From Apoderus coryli (Eukaryota; Arthropoda; Insecta; Coleoptera; Attelabidae), in the NCBI GenBank assembly GCA_911728435.2, contig OU452201.1, positions 8,184,001 to 8,248,000 of the forward strand: 64,000 nucleotides of DNA, in the 5' to 3' direction. Under the pieces are notes generated by a model, which ran no database searches, was not told the DNA's origin, and saw only the letters and a list, made by a program, of their open reading frames with translations. This document shows positions 1 to 11,700 of this stretch, one piece after another (position 1 is the first letter of the stretch; every line of letters starts with the position of its first letter). The translations under genes were made by a program, and so were the position numbers.

Positions 1-1207
1 GAACTATAAGTATATTGAACACAAGAGTGAACGGTATCTATCTACGTCTATGCGATTATTGTGACGTTTTAACCCATAATGGCGGCATGCGCGACGTTAT
101 GCGCAGGACGGCTCGCAAGCGGAAAGTCAGAGTACTGTATTATTTATTATACTGTGACATAAGCAGGTAAGATATACTAAGGTTAAAGTACCTATAAAAA
201 AATAAAATATGAAAAAAACTATTGAAAAGATTTTGTTCTTGCTTTGGCTTGAACAAAAACATCTACAAAATCATCAAAGCTAATACCGCCTAGATGATTA
301 CTCTCGATGCACATTATTGCCAAAGCATTCAATTTATTGTGGGATAAGGTCGATCTGCAGTAGGTTTTGACCCTCTATAGTACCTATCGAAAATGACCTT
401 TCTCCCGTACAGTTGGTAACCGCCTTACAAGCGACAATTCTCAACAAAAATGTTAAATGGGAAAAAAAAAGTAGATTGTACATAATTTATAGATACAGTT
501 TTATTTGAAGAAACTAGGTAATTACTTATAACGCACATGGGACTATCATTAATGAAATTAAATGAAATAAAGCTACGCAGGAGACAAAAAATCTGGGCTT
601 CTGCGATAATACACCACTGCCCAAAGTGGCACTTTTTGACTGGAGTGGTTCCGACAAAATATTAAGTGTGGAAAGTAGCTCTTCTATAATATCAAATGAA
701 CAAACAAAGTTGCATGTCTCATAAATATACGATAATATTACAATATCTTGTTCATTTCGCTTTTCATCATCTATGTCTTGTTAAAGTAAACCCGTGGCAC
801 AACTTCAAATCTTGACAACCACTTTCGTGGCGTATAGTTCATTTTATTGTTGACTCCACACTATGCAGTGCAACGGTTTTATCTTTGCACATAAAATGAA
901 TTTAAAGTTCCGCCACTGGCATTTACCTTTAAAACACCCGTAGATTAATAAGACTCAAATGATAATTCAATGGTATTTTCAATTAAATTTTCGAAATTTT
1001 AACTAATTATTCTCATATAACAGAAACAGCATAATTTTCTGGTAATTATGCAATTATTATTTGTAATATAAATTATTCCAACTTCAAATCCTGTCTAATT
1101 TAACAAAACTCTTTCTAGCCATCATACTATTACAATTTATGGAATACTATTTGGGAAAATTTAATATAAAGCTCTGCTGAATTAATTGCCCAACGTTTGC
1201 CCAACTA
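1..1207. other. No gene recognised
   Basis: AT-rich non-coding sequence. The first 175 bases are richer in GC and contain a 27-codon ORF (from 79) followed by a donor-like CAG/GTAAGA near 170, but nothing identifies it as an exon. No repeat or RNA was recognised in the rest. Confidence 0.4.
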
Positions 1208-1352
1208 TAATTCATCCGACTCTAAATGACTTTCTAGTAGATAGAAATCTTTTTTAATCAATTTTTCATACAACATGCAATTTTTAGTCCACGGCCACTT
1301 TATTGGGCTTTTAACATTTAACCGCAATTTAAATATACGAGGTTAACGATTA
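1208..1352 (+). repeat. 145-bp direct repeat, left copy
   Basis: This 145-bp segment, starting TAATTCATCC and ending AACGATTA, recurs without any difference at 3766-3910. The two copies directly abut the two inverted ends of the transposon between them. Read literally, it is a very long target-site duplication. It could also be a pre-existing tandem duplication split at its junction. Confidence 0.9.
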
Positions 1353-1811
1353 CACAGGCCAACAAAATGAAAAAAAAAATTTGGTGCCAGAAATCTAACA
1401 TCTGATTTTAGATGTTTTTAATGTGCTGATTCCAAAAATGCCACCAGATTTTTTCTATCAGCTCTAGTTTTTGAGATACACGTTACAGGTTAAATGATAT
1501 ATTTTTTTCTGATAAAGGACAACAAATAAAGAGATAAATATGTACTTAATCGTCAAAATAGGAATTTCCCAGAATCTAATTAGCCAAATGGATACCTGGA
1601 ATTGTCCCTGACCCAATGTTCCTATACTAGGAACTACTCAATACAATGCTCTTACTTACTTTTATACCTGTAATTGCCTATGACCCGATCCTTCTATACC
1701 TGCTTGGCTGTACTTGATTTAGTATATTACTGAGTTTTCCCAAGTAAAGTTGTGCTATCATTTTGTGTAAATTTTGGTCGTTTTGTAGTATCAAGACACT
1801 AAACTGAAACA

Positions 1812-3512
1812 ATGGCATCCACAAGCAGACGTACCTGTGCAAATCATCCCGATGTTTTTTGTTATGTGTGTGGTGAATACACTTTGAAAGAGAGCAGAAA
1901 AAGGATTTCTGACTTTGTGAAAAGAGCTTATCTTGCCTATTTTGGCGTTCATTTAGGAGATCAAGATAAATCTTGGGCCCCACATTTCATATGTAAAACA
2001 TGTGTTGAACATTTGCGACAGTGGACAACTGGAAAGAGGAAGTGCCTAAAGTTTGGTGTACCAATGGTTTGGAGAGAACCGCGGAACCATCATGACGACT
2101 GCTATTTTTGTCTCGTTAATATTAAAGGCATAAATAGAAACAATAGACACAAATGGACATATCCTGATCTAGATTCTGCAAGAAGGCCTGTAGTGCATTC
2201 GGAAGAAATACCCGTTCCATCATTCAGCAGTCTACCCAAACTGACAGAAGATGATACAGAAACATCAACGTCTGACGAAGTTAAAAGAATTCAATCAGAA
2301 AACGACAGCGATTTTGAAGCAGATTTAGCAACTCCGCAGTGTTTCAATCAAGAAGAACTAAACGATCTTATAAGAGACCTGAATCTCTCAAAGGAATCCG
2401 CTGAATTACTTGCATCCAGATTAAAAGAAAAAAATCTACTTTGTCGAGGTACTAATATTACATTTTATCGTAAAAGAGATAAGGATCTGCTGCCTTTTTT
2501 CACTCAGGAAAATGACTTGGTATTCTGTAACAATATAAAAGGGCTCTTAGAAAAAATGGGTTTGCCTGAATACACTCCAGATGATTGGCGCCTTTTTATT
2601 GACAGTTCAAAACGTAGTTTAAAATGTGTTCTTTTACATAACGGTAACAAATATGGCTCAATTCCTATTGGTCATTCTACTACCATGAAGGAAGAATATG
2701 AAACAATAGCATTAGTTTTGAGAAAAATTAAATACGAAGAACATCAGTGGTCAATTTGTGTTGATTTAAAAATGATTAACTTCCTCCTTGGACAGCAGAG
2801 TGGTTATACAAAATATCCTTGTTTTTTGTGCCTTTGGGACAGCAGAGCTAAAAATGAGCACTGGGTTAACAAAAATTGGCCTTCAAGAGATGTCATGATT
2901 CAAGGAATACAAAACGTGATCAACGAACCTTTGGTTTCAAGAGAAAAAATCTTACTTCCGCCCTTGCATATCAAGCTAGGCCTAATGAAGCAATTTGTGA
3001 AGGCCTTAAATCGAGATGGAAATTGTTTTGGGTATTTGTCACGTAAATTTCCTGGCATTAGCACGGAAAAACTAAAAGCTGGTATATTTGATGGTCCTCA
3101 AATAAGGCAACTTGTTAAAGATCCACAATTCACCACATCAATGAACGAGACTGAATCTAACGCTTGGAGTTCATTTGTTCAAGTAGTACAAAATTTTCTT
3201 GGCAATCATAAAGCAGACAATTACGTAGAATTAGTGGAAACTATGCTTTCAAATTTTAATATTCTCGGCTGTAACATGAGTATAAAAGTTCACTACCTCC
3301 ACAGCCACCTAGATCGTTTTCCAGAAAACTTAGGTGATTGTAGTGAAGAACAGGGGGAAAGATTCCACCAGGATATTAAAACTATGGAAGATCGTTATCA
3401 AGGACGATGGGATAGCCACATGATGGCGGACTACTGCTGGAGCCTTCAGCGAGACTGCCCTAGTAAACTCCATTCTAGAAAATCGTATAAAAGAAAATTT
3501 TTATGTGATTAG
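1812..3512 (+). CDS. Putative RNase H-like (DDE?) transposase with N-terminal zinc-binding cysteines
   Basis: Single-exon ORF of 566 residues, intact from an ATG in good context (A at -3, G at +4) to TAG. The N-terminus is cysteine-rich: FCYVCGEYT near residue 16, ICKTCVEHLRQW near 60 and DCYFCL near 96, which looks like one or two zinc-binding modules. Acidic positions that could form a catalytic triad are FIDSSKRSLK (about 263), CVDLKMINFLLG (about 316) followed by a CFLC pair, and SEEQGERFHQDI (about 515). Spacing resembles transposases with an RNase H fold, but this is inference. I recall similar multi-copy, unnamed predicted proteins in arthropods. It lies between the inverted ends of the 2.4-kb element, antisense to the cadherin intron. 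It could alternatively be a captured host gene. Confidence 0.75.
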   Translation: MASTSRRTCANHPDVFCYVCGEYTLKESRKRISDFVKRAYLAYFGVHLGDQDKSWAPHFICKTCVEHLRQWTTGKRKCLKFGVPMVWREPRNHHDDCYFCLVNIKGINRNNRHKWTYPDLDSARRPVVHSEEIPVPSFSSLPKLTEDDTETSTSDEVKRIQSENDSDFEADLATPQCFNQEELNDLIRDLNLSKESAELLASRLKEKNLLCRGTNITFYRKRDKDLLPFFTQENDLVFCNNIKGLLEKMGLPEYTPDDWRLFIDSSKRSLKCVLLHNGNKYGSIPIGHSTTMKEEYETIALVLRKIKYEEHQWSICVDLKMINFLLGQQSGYTKYPCFLCLWDSRAKNEHWVNKNWPSRDVMIQGIQNVINEPLVSREKILLPPLHIKLGLMKQFVKALNRDGNCFGYLSRKFPGISTEKLKAGIFDGPQIRQLVKDPQFTTSMNETESNAWSSFVQVVQNFLGNHKADNYVELVETMLSNFNILGCNMSIKVHYLHSHLDRFPENLGDCSEEQGERFHQDIKTMEDRYQGRWDSHMMADYCWSLQRDCPSKLHSRKSYKRKFLCD

Positions 3513-3545
3513 TGACTAATGTAATTATGTAAATTAAGTTTTTGC

Positions 3546-3551
3546 AATAAA
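3546..3551 (+). promoter_or_regulatory. Polyadenylation signal AATAAA of the transposon ORF
   Basis: AATAAA lies 33 bases after the stop codon of the 566-residue ORF and is followed by a T-rich stretch (GTTTTTTTTT) about 25 bases on. This supports expression of the element as its own mRNA. Confidence 0.55.
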
Positions 3552-3765
3552 TACTTAAATCCATGTGTCTTTGTTTTTTTTTAACTGTCAATAGTAATAT
3601 TATATATTATAACAGTTATAACGTAAATTATATACACAATTTTTTAAAAAATCTCAAAAACTAGATCTGATAGACAAAATCTGAGAACCTTTTTACATTC
3701 TGCATCCAAAAATTACTCAGGAACAGTTAAAAAATCGCAGGCACCAAAATGTGTGTTGGCCTGTG

Positions 3766-3910
3766 TAATTCATCCGACTCTAAATGACTTTCTAGTAGAT
3801 AGAAATCTTTTTTAATCAATTTTTCATACAACATGCAATTTTTAGTCCACGGCCACTTTATTGGGCTTTTAACATTTAACCGCAATTTAAATATACGAGG
3901 TTAACGATTA
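3766..3910 (+). repeat. 145-bp direct repeat, right copy
   Basis: Identical in every base to 1208-1352. It begins immediately after the right inverted end of the transposon. Confidence 0.9.
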
Positions 3911-3969
3911 TTTTTTGATGTCAGTTATCTGCTTATTTAAAATCGTATTTGTCAACATTATTTTATATA

Positions 3970-4250
3970 AAATGGCGGACAAAATTATTGGTGTTACCTA
4001 CACAAGGCATTTTGTTTAATTTAGCAGGGCCTCAGTCTAATTCAGTAGAACCAGACTGAGGAATATATCGACAGATCCTGACGAATTCGTTTCGCTCTTA
4101 TTATGAGCTCGTCAGAGTACCATAGTCGTTGTCCATCGACGACAGAACGCTTGTGACCACCGTCAAAAGCGTTGGTGATACCCAAATATTTTGGGTCATG
4201 ATAGCAGAAGGATAAATGCTAACGCTAGCATTGTAATAAGACGGACGGGC
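3970..4250 (-). repeat. Hammerhead-bearing dispersed repeat, copy 1
   Basis: This block shares long stretches with both arms of the element at 29905-30500: TTTTGTTTAATTTAGCAG, CAGTCTAATTCA, the hammerhead region, CAGAACGCTTG, ACCACCGTC, CCCAAATATTTTGGG and GCAGAAGGATAAA. It appears to be the more complete version of the unit, with the ribozyme in the middle on the minus strand. No coding potential was seen. No target duplication was identified. Confidence 0.7.
4074..4121 (-). ncRNA. Hammerhead ribozyme (type I), copy A
   Basis: Read on the minus strand: stem I GGTACT (4121-4116), core CTGACGA (4115-4109), stem II GCTC/GAGC closed by a 7-nt loop, GAA, palindromic stem III ACGAATTCGT (4090-4081), cleavage base C at 4080, and stem I AGGATC (4079-4074). 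All core bases are canonical. Stem I has one A x G mismatch and one G-T wobble relative to a perfect helix. Since the cadherin gene is also on the minus strand, this copy would be present in sense in its pre-mRNA if the intron extends this far. Confidence 0.8.
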
Positions 4251-6440
4251 AATGGAATTTACTTTTGTCCTGCCCTGTGTTTATGTCTGAGTTTTATAGT
4301 TTATATTAGTTTGGGAATATTATTTAAGTAGATTGTATACAAATGTTCTAAACTCTCCTTTCGAGTCATAAAATTTAAGGGGTCTGTTTTCTATTTATCT
4401 TATCTTCTATTGAAAAATGTTCAATAAATACGTCTACAAGTAGGTAAACAAAAATATATGATTTTTGTCATTTTTCTTGTCCAACTCTTGGGAAAGATAA
4501 CCAGATGTTGGAAATACCCGGTAATCTAAACACTCAGAACTATCGATATAACTTCATGTAAATGAAATGTCGAACATTTATTAGTATATACACAAGCTGG
4601 TTGGAAGGCGTCACGGTTTCCCATATCAAAATAATATATATAACGGGCGCATAAAAAATTATGGGTTTTTGTCCAGTCGCGAACTCCAAAATCAAGAATC
4701 TTTATTAAAGTCGACATACAAATAAAAATGTATCTTATTTTGTAATGTTCTCACCCTGTAGATGTATCTGTATTTGGGTATATTGTAAATGTCTCTTTTT
4801 CTGATTGGCTTATTTTCATTTTGTATTACCTATTATGTCACTTTTATGAGGAATTTTCAAAAGCCTTTATGACTTTAAGAGCAGATCCGTTCTAGCCTTG
4901 GTTCAGTCTAGTCGTGTTTTCTCTAATTATAGAATGTTAAATTAAATATTTTAATTTGTTTTTGGACTTGGTATATTTTTCAGTTAAGAATTATGTTCTA
5001 GTTTTTGTTTAAAGACTAAGTTCATTTCTTTTTATTCTGAAGTAGTGAATTGTATAAAGTTCCGTAAGTTTTGATATTCTTTTAATTGAAGGCCTTTTTG
5101 TTTTAATCAGTTTTTTTTTATATAAAGTTTAAAGTTATTTCTTTTAGTAATTAAAGTTTCATTCAGGAATTAATATAATTATTCGAATTATATTAATTTT
5201 CCTATTTTTAAGTAGGTAGTACAAGTAATGATTAAGATTTCTCCTAAATTTTCATTAATTTTTTTTTTTTCTTTCTTTTATTTATACATATTTATTTCTT
5301 GTTGTTATTCATTTTCTTTAATTAGTTTTAATTATTAAATTAGTTGATTTTAGTCCACAAATTATGTGTTTCATTTCTAATAAAGTTTTCGATAAATTAT
5401 TGACCAAAGGGTCAACCAATTAAATATTTTCTTTTAAATAAAAGTGATCCAACACTATAATGGTAAGTAATTTTGCATTACTTAATACAGATTAATAAAG
5501 CTTATTTTAGTTGTTTGTTCTTCTTTATTTGAAACCGCTCGTAAAACTTGAATTGAACCATAACAATGTGGAATAGCATATTGGGATTCATTCGGACTGA
5601 GCTATAACATTAGTATTCTTTCTGAATGTATATAACACCCGCTAATTTCAAATAGGTTACACCATCACCCAAAATATTTGGCTATCAGCAACGCTTCGAA
5701 CCGATTGTTTTAAATATAGAATGCAATTTTTTGCGATTTCGTGCATAAAAACAATGCACTGAAACTAGTGACAAACTAGGGAAACCTATCCAATACGACA
5801 TTTATATGTGTCTCGTACATAATAAATTCCCTCCGAAAACTCTCGAAGGACCAATTTATAGAGCCGTATATACACACACGCTGCTCTATATAATAGTAAT
5901 TACCTGATATATTTCGGTGCGACAAAGATGTACATGATAAAGGCCAAAACAGCTTTCGACAATATAGAGCTGCTGCCTGTATATTTTGTATATCTAACAA
6001 AAAAAAAAAAACGCTACTGTAATCACGTGATTCACAGCATAGTGAAAAATAGTTAACGTTATATTTATGGGTTTCCGCACACGCAATTAAGCTTCTTTTG
6101 TCTTTTATTGCACTCATTTTATGTGTGGCAAATTTCAGCATTCCTCTGTTCATTTTTTCATCCAAATCCTACAATTCTCTTTTACCAAAAATTTAATATA
6201 CTTGTATCACACAGATTAAAAACAGTATAAAATTATGGTGAAAACGCAATGCTTGGGGAATATTTTCGAACGCCTGTGTAAACCAATTGTTTATTATATG
6301 TGACATTTTTTAGGTTATATTCTATCACAACTATTAAAAATTACTTAAGACTTTTAGACTCTTGGGGTTTAAGGTTCTCAAAAACATAATTCTAATTGCG
6401 CATGTTTATTATGCTGTCAAAAAAACTTCTTTGCATTTAG
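4251..6440. other. No gene recognised
   Basis: AT-rich sequence with long T runs and only short, low-complexity ORFs. No RNA gene or transposon fragment was recognised. Confidence 0.4.
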
Positions 6441-6441
6441 T

Positions 6442-6780
6442 GCGACGTTTTGAAGTTGTATTGCGAAAGTCGCTAAGGTTTGAAGTTGTATTGCGAAAGT
6501 TGCAAAGTTGAAAGCGAAAGTCGCTAAGTTTTGAGGTTTTGTTGCGAAAGGCGCTAAGTTTTGGGATTGTGTTGAGATAGTCTTAAAGTTGCAAGCGAAA
6601 GTCGCTAAGTTTTGAAGTTGTGTTGCGAAAGTCGCAAATTGAAAGCGAAAGTCGCTAAGTTTTGAAAATGTATTGCGAAAGTCGCAAAGTTGATAGCGAA
6701 AGTCGCTAATTTTTATAAATGTAATGCGAAAGTCGCAAAGTTAACAGAGAAAGTCAGTTTTGAAGATTTTGTTTGTGAAA
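6442..6780 (+). repeat. Minisatellite with GCGAAAGTCGC core
   Basis: About ten copies of GCGAAAGTCGC or close variants occur at alternating spacings of roughly 30 and 21 bases, giving a composite period near 51-52 bases. The two alternating linkers are TAAGTTTTGAAGTTGTGTT-like and AAAGTTGAAA-like. Copies diverge toward the right end. A short ORF beginning at 6690 runs through the last units but has no other sign of being coding. The core sits in otherwise very AT-rich DNA. Confidence 0.85.
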
Positions 6781-8279
6781 GTTTCACATATATATATTTT
6801 TTTTGTGTTACAGGTATTATACTCCGTCAGTCAAATGATTTTTATGAGATATGTTATTATGAAAATAAAAGGCATTGCAACATTTATTATACACCTATGT
6901 TTATGATGCTTAATACAGACTGCAGAATATCACATAAACCTCGATAGTTGTTTCAAACTTTGATCTCTAACAAGTACGTGCTTGCAAAAGCTGTAACTTT
7001 ATGTACTGTCGCAAGTAATTGGGTTTATAAAATACAAAATAAATATGTATACCTTGTTTGTCGACGTAATTAGAAAACTTATTTTTATAATGGATGTTCT
7101 TATATCACGTTAAAGCAATCCAAAACGCATTGGTGTGTTTTACGTTTTGCAATCAAGAAAATCGTTACGTTAAATTTTTCTGGCATCTTTGATTTGTAAA
7201 ACTATAATAAAATATTTATTATTTGCAACAAAATTGGTAGGTACCTACATAATGTTGTTTAGTTAAAATTTATCTATTAAATCCAACAACGTTAATTCAA
7301 GAGTTACAAAGTATCAACTGGAGTGAAGTCAGAACTGTCGTTAATTAAGGAAACTATATCAAAAAGATGAAGATAAAACTGTCAGTTTACTGTTATAGGT
7401 CACAATTATTGCTAAATGCAAATTTAATGTTACAGGCATCCCAAAAGCATGCGATTGGTCCTGTTACTATAGGGAAGTTATTATTTGAATGTGTGGAATT
7501 TAACACCATAACTATCGATCTTGTCGATGGTTGAGCCTGTCTGTAAGAGGAGGCAAACATGATGAAAATTGCCGAATTCCTTGACCAAATACAACTCATA
7601 TCGATGTGAGTCTAAACTTTGTCGCCTACTATACCCAACAAAATTAAATTTCACATGACCAACTCTACATTAAGCAGATTACAAACCAAAGTTTGTGTTT
7701 GTTTTTCTAAAGTTTAACTAATTTAGAATGAAGCAGTAAACAAGACGAATGGGGGATTATCTGCCTTCTAAGGATTCATTTGTGTTAACGAAACATAGTT
7801 GAACTACTCAACAACACGTCGAATACAAGTAGGTAAATAGGATGACTATGATAATATACCATAATAATTGTACATTTAATTAGGATAAGGGAGATGAACG
7901 ATCTCGTTCAATTATGTTTTCACTGAGATGCTGTATGAGAAAACATATCTGTTCCTAATACTAGTATTAGCTGGGTCAGGTATCGTTAACGAATGCAACC
8001 ATTTTGAACTTTTATTCCTTATACTTTATATGAAGTTGGAGAAATTTATAAACTTATTCTTTTCCTTTTAATTTTTTTCAGTGAGTAGAAAATGAGTTTT
8101 TTACCATGCTTCAAATAAATTTCGTATTGGGCCTTAATAATAAAAGAAATTCTTATAAAATAAATCATTAATTGTTTCCATATCTACATATAGAAACAAA
8201 GTGTGTCCTTTATATATTCATATAACACTAACATATACTCCAAATCTGCCCACATTACACAAATAATGCATTCTGAAAT
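6781..8279. other. No gene recognised
   Basis: AT-rich sequence. ORFs at 6690-6947 and 7393-7599 have no recognisable motif. No structured repeat was seen. Confidence 0.4.
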
Positions 8280-8743
8280 GGGATAGACAATGGCCGGGTC
8301 ATGTGTAACGTAGGTCCACCTGGGAATAATGTCGCTGTTGCATGTCCAGGTATATTTTAGGAAAATGTATAGCTTGAATGGATTCGATATATGGCATGGT
8401 CTTGCAGGAATATTTGGGAAGCCATTGTCGCATATGGAATTTATAGATATTATTCCAACATCAAATTTGAAGTAAGAAGTTTTGGAAAGTGTTGTATATT
8501 GATTATATACGTTCTGTATAGCACAATAACGTTATTCTCTAAAATAATTTCCCCCATTATACCAGCGGTATTGAAACTGCTGTCTATTCCCCAACTAGTA
8601 ACAGTGATAACAATGAGAACGTCTCTAGCAAACTTGCAACTGGGCCACACATTGTCCGATTTATCTGCTTTCAGCCAAAAAAGACGCGTGCCTGAGTAAA
8701 CCTCACGGCCGTCTGCCGAGAAGCTCCAAGTCTTTAGCCTCAT
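8280..8743 (-). pseudogene. Decayed Tc1-like transposase fragment
   Basis: On the minus strand 8743-8450 stays open for 97 codons and contains FSADGRE, then WPSCKFARDVLIVITVTSWG and GIMGEIILENNVI. This order matches the central DDE domain of Tc1-like transposases (typically PxVKFGGGSVMVWGxxSxxG ... LENNVI). Further downstream on the same strand are QDHA (for the QDNxPxH block) and PGHCLSHF (for WPxxSPDLNPIE), now in other frames and with stops. It is a long-dead, 5'-truncated copy. No terminal repeats were identified. An overlapping plus-strand ORF (8391-8699) is judged a shadow. Confidence 0.6.
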
Positions 8744-11700
8744 GAGTCGGTGATTTAAAATATTCGTTTCATTATTGTTGCTTGAAAAGAAAAATGGAAT
8801 CCTTAGTTTATATAAATATCTTAAAGTTTGTAGAAAAAAGCTCTGTGAAATTATGCAACTACCTTAGCTTATCAAACACCTTGTCATTATTAAGTCGTGT
8901 GTGCAGCCGTCTATGAAATTAATCCAAAAATTTAATATAAGAAGTATATAAGTATAGGGTATATACAATTGAGAAAGCTGCGAATATCGTCTGTATTTTA
9001 ATCTCAAGATACTCAAATTCTCGTGAAGATTATATTCCAAAAAGTAATTTTCTTTCATGCAGTGGTCGGTTTTCCTTAAGCGAAAATCATTTCTAGTTTA
9101 ACGTAGTTTTTAATTAAACGGATGAAAAATAAACTGGTTGCAAACACTTTTAAGAGATCATAATATTAATGTTTTTAGAAATTCGTGGTCAAGTCATGGA
9201 TAGTATACCAGAATGTCTATACCTTGGACAGAATTGAGAATATCTATTGGATGAAATTAGGTACGAATGGAATTTTTATTATTTCACAAAATTATCTTGG
9301 TATGTGTCAAGTATTTCTCGGAAGCAATTTCGCATTAGAATTTTGACGTCGAATTGCCTAGGATTTGTGGCTTCCGTTTGGTTCATTAGTTTCTGGACAC
9401 ATATTGCTTATGTCTATCACAATTTACATTTAACTCGTGTTAAATAACACAAATGTTCTTAGATTTAACAGTACTAATGAATTTTCTAACGCTACTATAA
9501 CAGGTATGATTCTCGTTTCTAAAACTATCATTTCAGTTTTAGCAATATCTCTCAAAATTTGTGCATATCTCTCACCATGTTTCACATTATGATTTAATTT
9601 TAACTTTGCTACGCTACGCTACAGTCAGTATAACGATGGTAAATAATGTCCTCACTTTCAGGTTTATCGAACTTAACTCAGTCTGAAGTGAGAGTGCATA
9701 AAAAACCCTAACAAAATTTAAGACGTTTAGAACATAATAAGTTCATATTGTCACGAGTACAGATTCCAAAATTATTAATAAATAAATATAAATTATAAAT
9801 AAATAACAAACCCCTGATATTCGATGGAAAAATACAAACATATTATTTTCCTGTTTATTCTAGTTTATCTAGATGAGTCACTATTTCTCGATAATCAGGA
9901 GCCCTGCCTCTTACCCTCCGCTTTCAAGGGTAGTCATATTGAAAAATGCAGCATCAGCTATTCTGACCACCACATCTAAATAAACGCGATGTAGGGATGG
10001 TGACGCAATATAATTATTACGTTAATAACAAATTAGCAGAGAGAAATCAGGAAACCATCTTTGATTCAATCCAACCTCCCTCATTATCATATGGTCAAGA
10101 GAGGGAGGATTTAGGCGCAAGATTGTTTAAGAGAGGGATAACCCTTTCATTATAAATTCTCCTCTCCAGAGAAATAAGTTTAGTTGTGTCCTGATTTTAA
10201 ACTAATAGTAAGAAAACCTGAAGGCAGTAAAATGTGAACCATAGTGCATCTTGACCGTATGTGGTCTTATATTTTAATGTAAGTAGTATTATTTGTATTC
10301 TATTATTATAACTCTATAGTCTCTAATTTAAGTTTCATCATTTTGTAAACTCTTCTCAACTTTCTCAACTTTAACTGTTAATAAACTTAATCTATTTAAA
10401 CTTGGTATTCGGTGTTTCATCTTTTAGATAAGGTTCTTATTTTCAATGCCCTCGTAGTTCACGTTAAACCTAAACGTGACAATATTTCATATGAAGTTTT
10501 TTTTTTTAATTTCCCTAAGAATCACCTCCTTGAATATTTTAGATGCCTTAAGAAACAACCTGTGTTATTGGCTTGTAATTATTATAAATGTGCTGGTGGA
10601 ATGCTAAGGACTCCATAGCATTTCCAACTTATCTCTGAATACTCATGGAAACTTTTAACGAGTTTCTCATTAGACAAATAATGAGAATAAAACTTTAAAT
10701 TTGCGGTTATAAAGAATTCGTTAAACTAACCAACTACTTGAACAGTTGAATAAAAGTAGCAGCTCATTACTATCATAATATTCCGTAAAGAATTTAAAAA
10801 TTTGAAATATAATTTATGACAGTTTTTCGATACCTACTCAATTTAATTAACTAAATTTATATTCCAAGTATATTTAACAAAGTTATTATATGCTGTCAAC
10901 AACAAAATGTCGAGGGATTAGATCCAATTGTGGCGGTTAAAAATACAACATACTCCCAATTGTTTTTTGACAGCATTATAATAAATATTTATTTAAAAAC
11001 TGTTAATAGCATATTTTCACGTATTTCTATTTTTTAGTAAAAAATATTAAAAAATGACCCACAGTAGCTGAAGGTGCTAAATTTTCCTTTATATTACTCT
11101 AGAACATTTTCCCAAGACAATTCAAATTCCTCCATGCAAGCACCAGGTATTATACTTATCATTACAATTAAGTACGAGTATAAGTAGTATAAATGGGACA
11201 ATTCAGTGGCCACGAAATAGTCTACTAGACATCTTTCTTTGGGGCTATGTTTGTTTTTTGTCGATTTTCCCTTTTTTGAATGTGTTAGTAAAAAGTATCC
11301 AGCATGAAAAATGTTTTTTTTTCTGTTGGCTGAGTTATGAAGGTTAATGGGTTAAAAGTTACAAAATATGTCGATTTTATATATTTTTTTCGTTTAGGAA
11401 ATATGTTTCTTTTTAACTTTTGAACCCTTTAGAACGGTTCTTCTTGTAATCCGATTGGCACCAATAACAATGGGGACCGAGTATTTGTGAAAGGAAAAAG
11501 TATGCAAATAATAGCTTAACACGCACACTCCGCCTCTACACTTCTCCAAAACATGCTAGTTGTAATTAGAGGCAAAAGCAGTTTGCTCTTCATCCATGAT
11601 AAATATAGGTTATTTTGACTTTCTCTATACGTCCCCGACAGTATAACATACACTTATGGAACTCCCTATATTTATATTCCCTTAGATTTTGGAATATACG

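Larger units (their letters stand above)
1353..3765 (+). mobile_element. Intact DNA-transposon-like element with terminal inverted repeats
   Basis: The ends read CACAGGCCAACA at the left and TGTTGGCCTGTG at the right. With the adjoining TTA/TAA this gives 15 bp of perfect inverted repeat. Similarity continues inward imperfectly for about 130 bp: the blocks TTTGGTGCC and CTAGTTTTTGAGAT occur near both ends in opposite orientation. Inside is a single uninterrupted ORF of 566 codons with a polyadenylation signal, which suggests an autonomous and recent element of about 2.4 kb. Exact boundaries depend on whether TTA/TAA belongs to the element or the target. I cannot assign it to a named superfamily. 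Confidence 0.75.

Noticed and set aside
79..175. Short ORF from ATGGCGGCATGC with a following donor-like GTAAGA as a first exon
   Set aside because: Only 27 codons ending in a stop before the donor, with no supporting homology or promoter signal.
5776..6165. 129-residue minus-strand ORF
   Set aside because: Cysteine- and phenylalanine-rich random-looking composition, no motif, no context, spans a poly(A) run.
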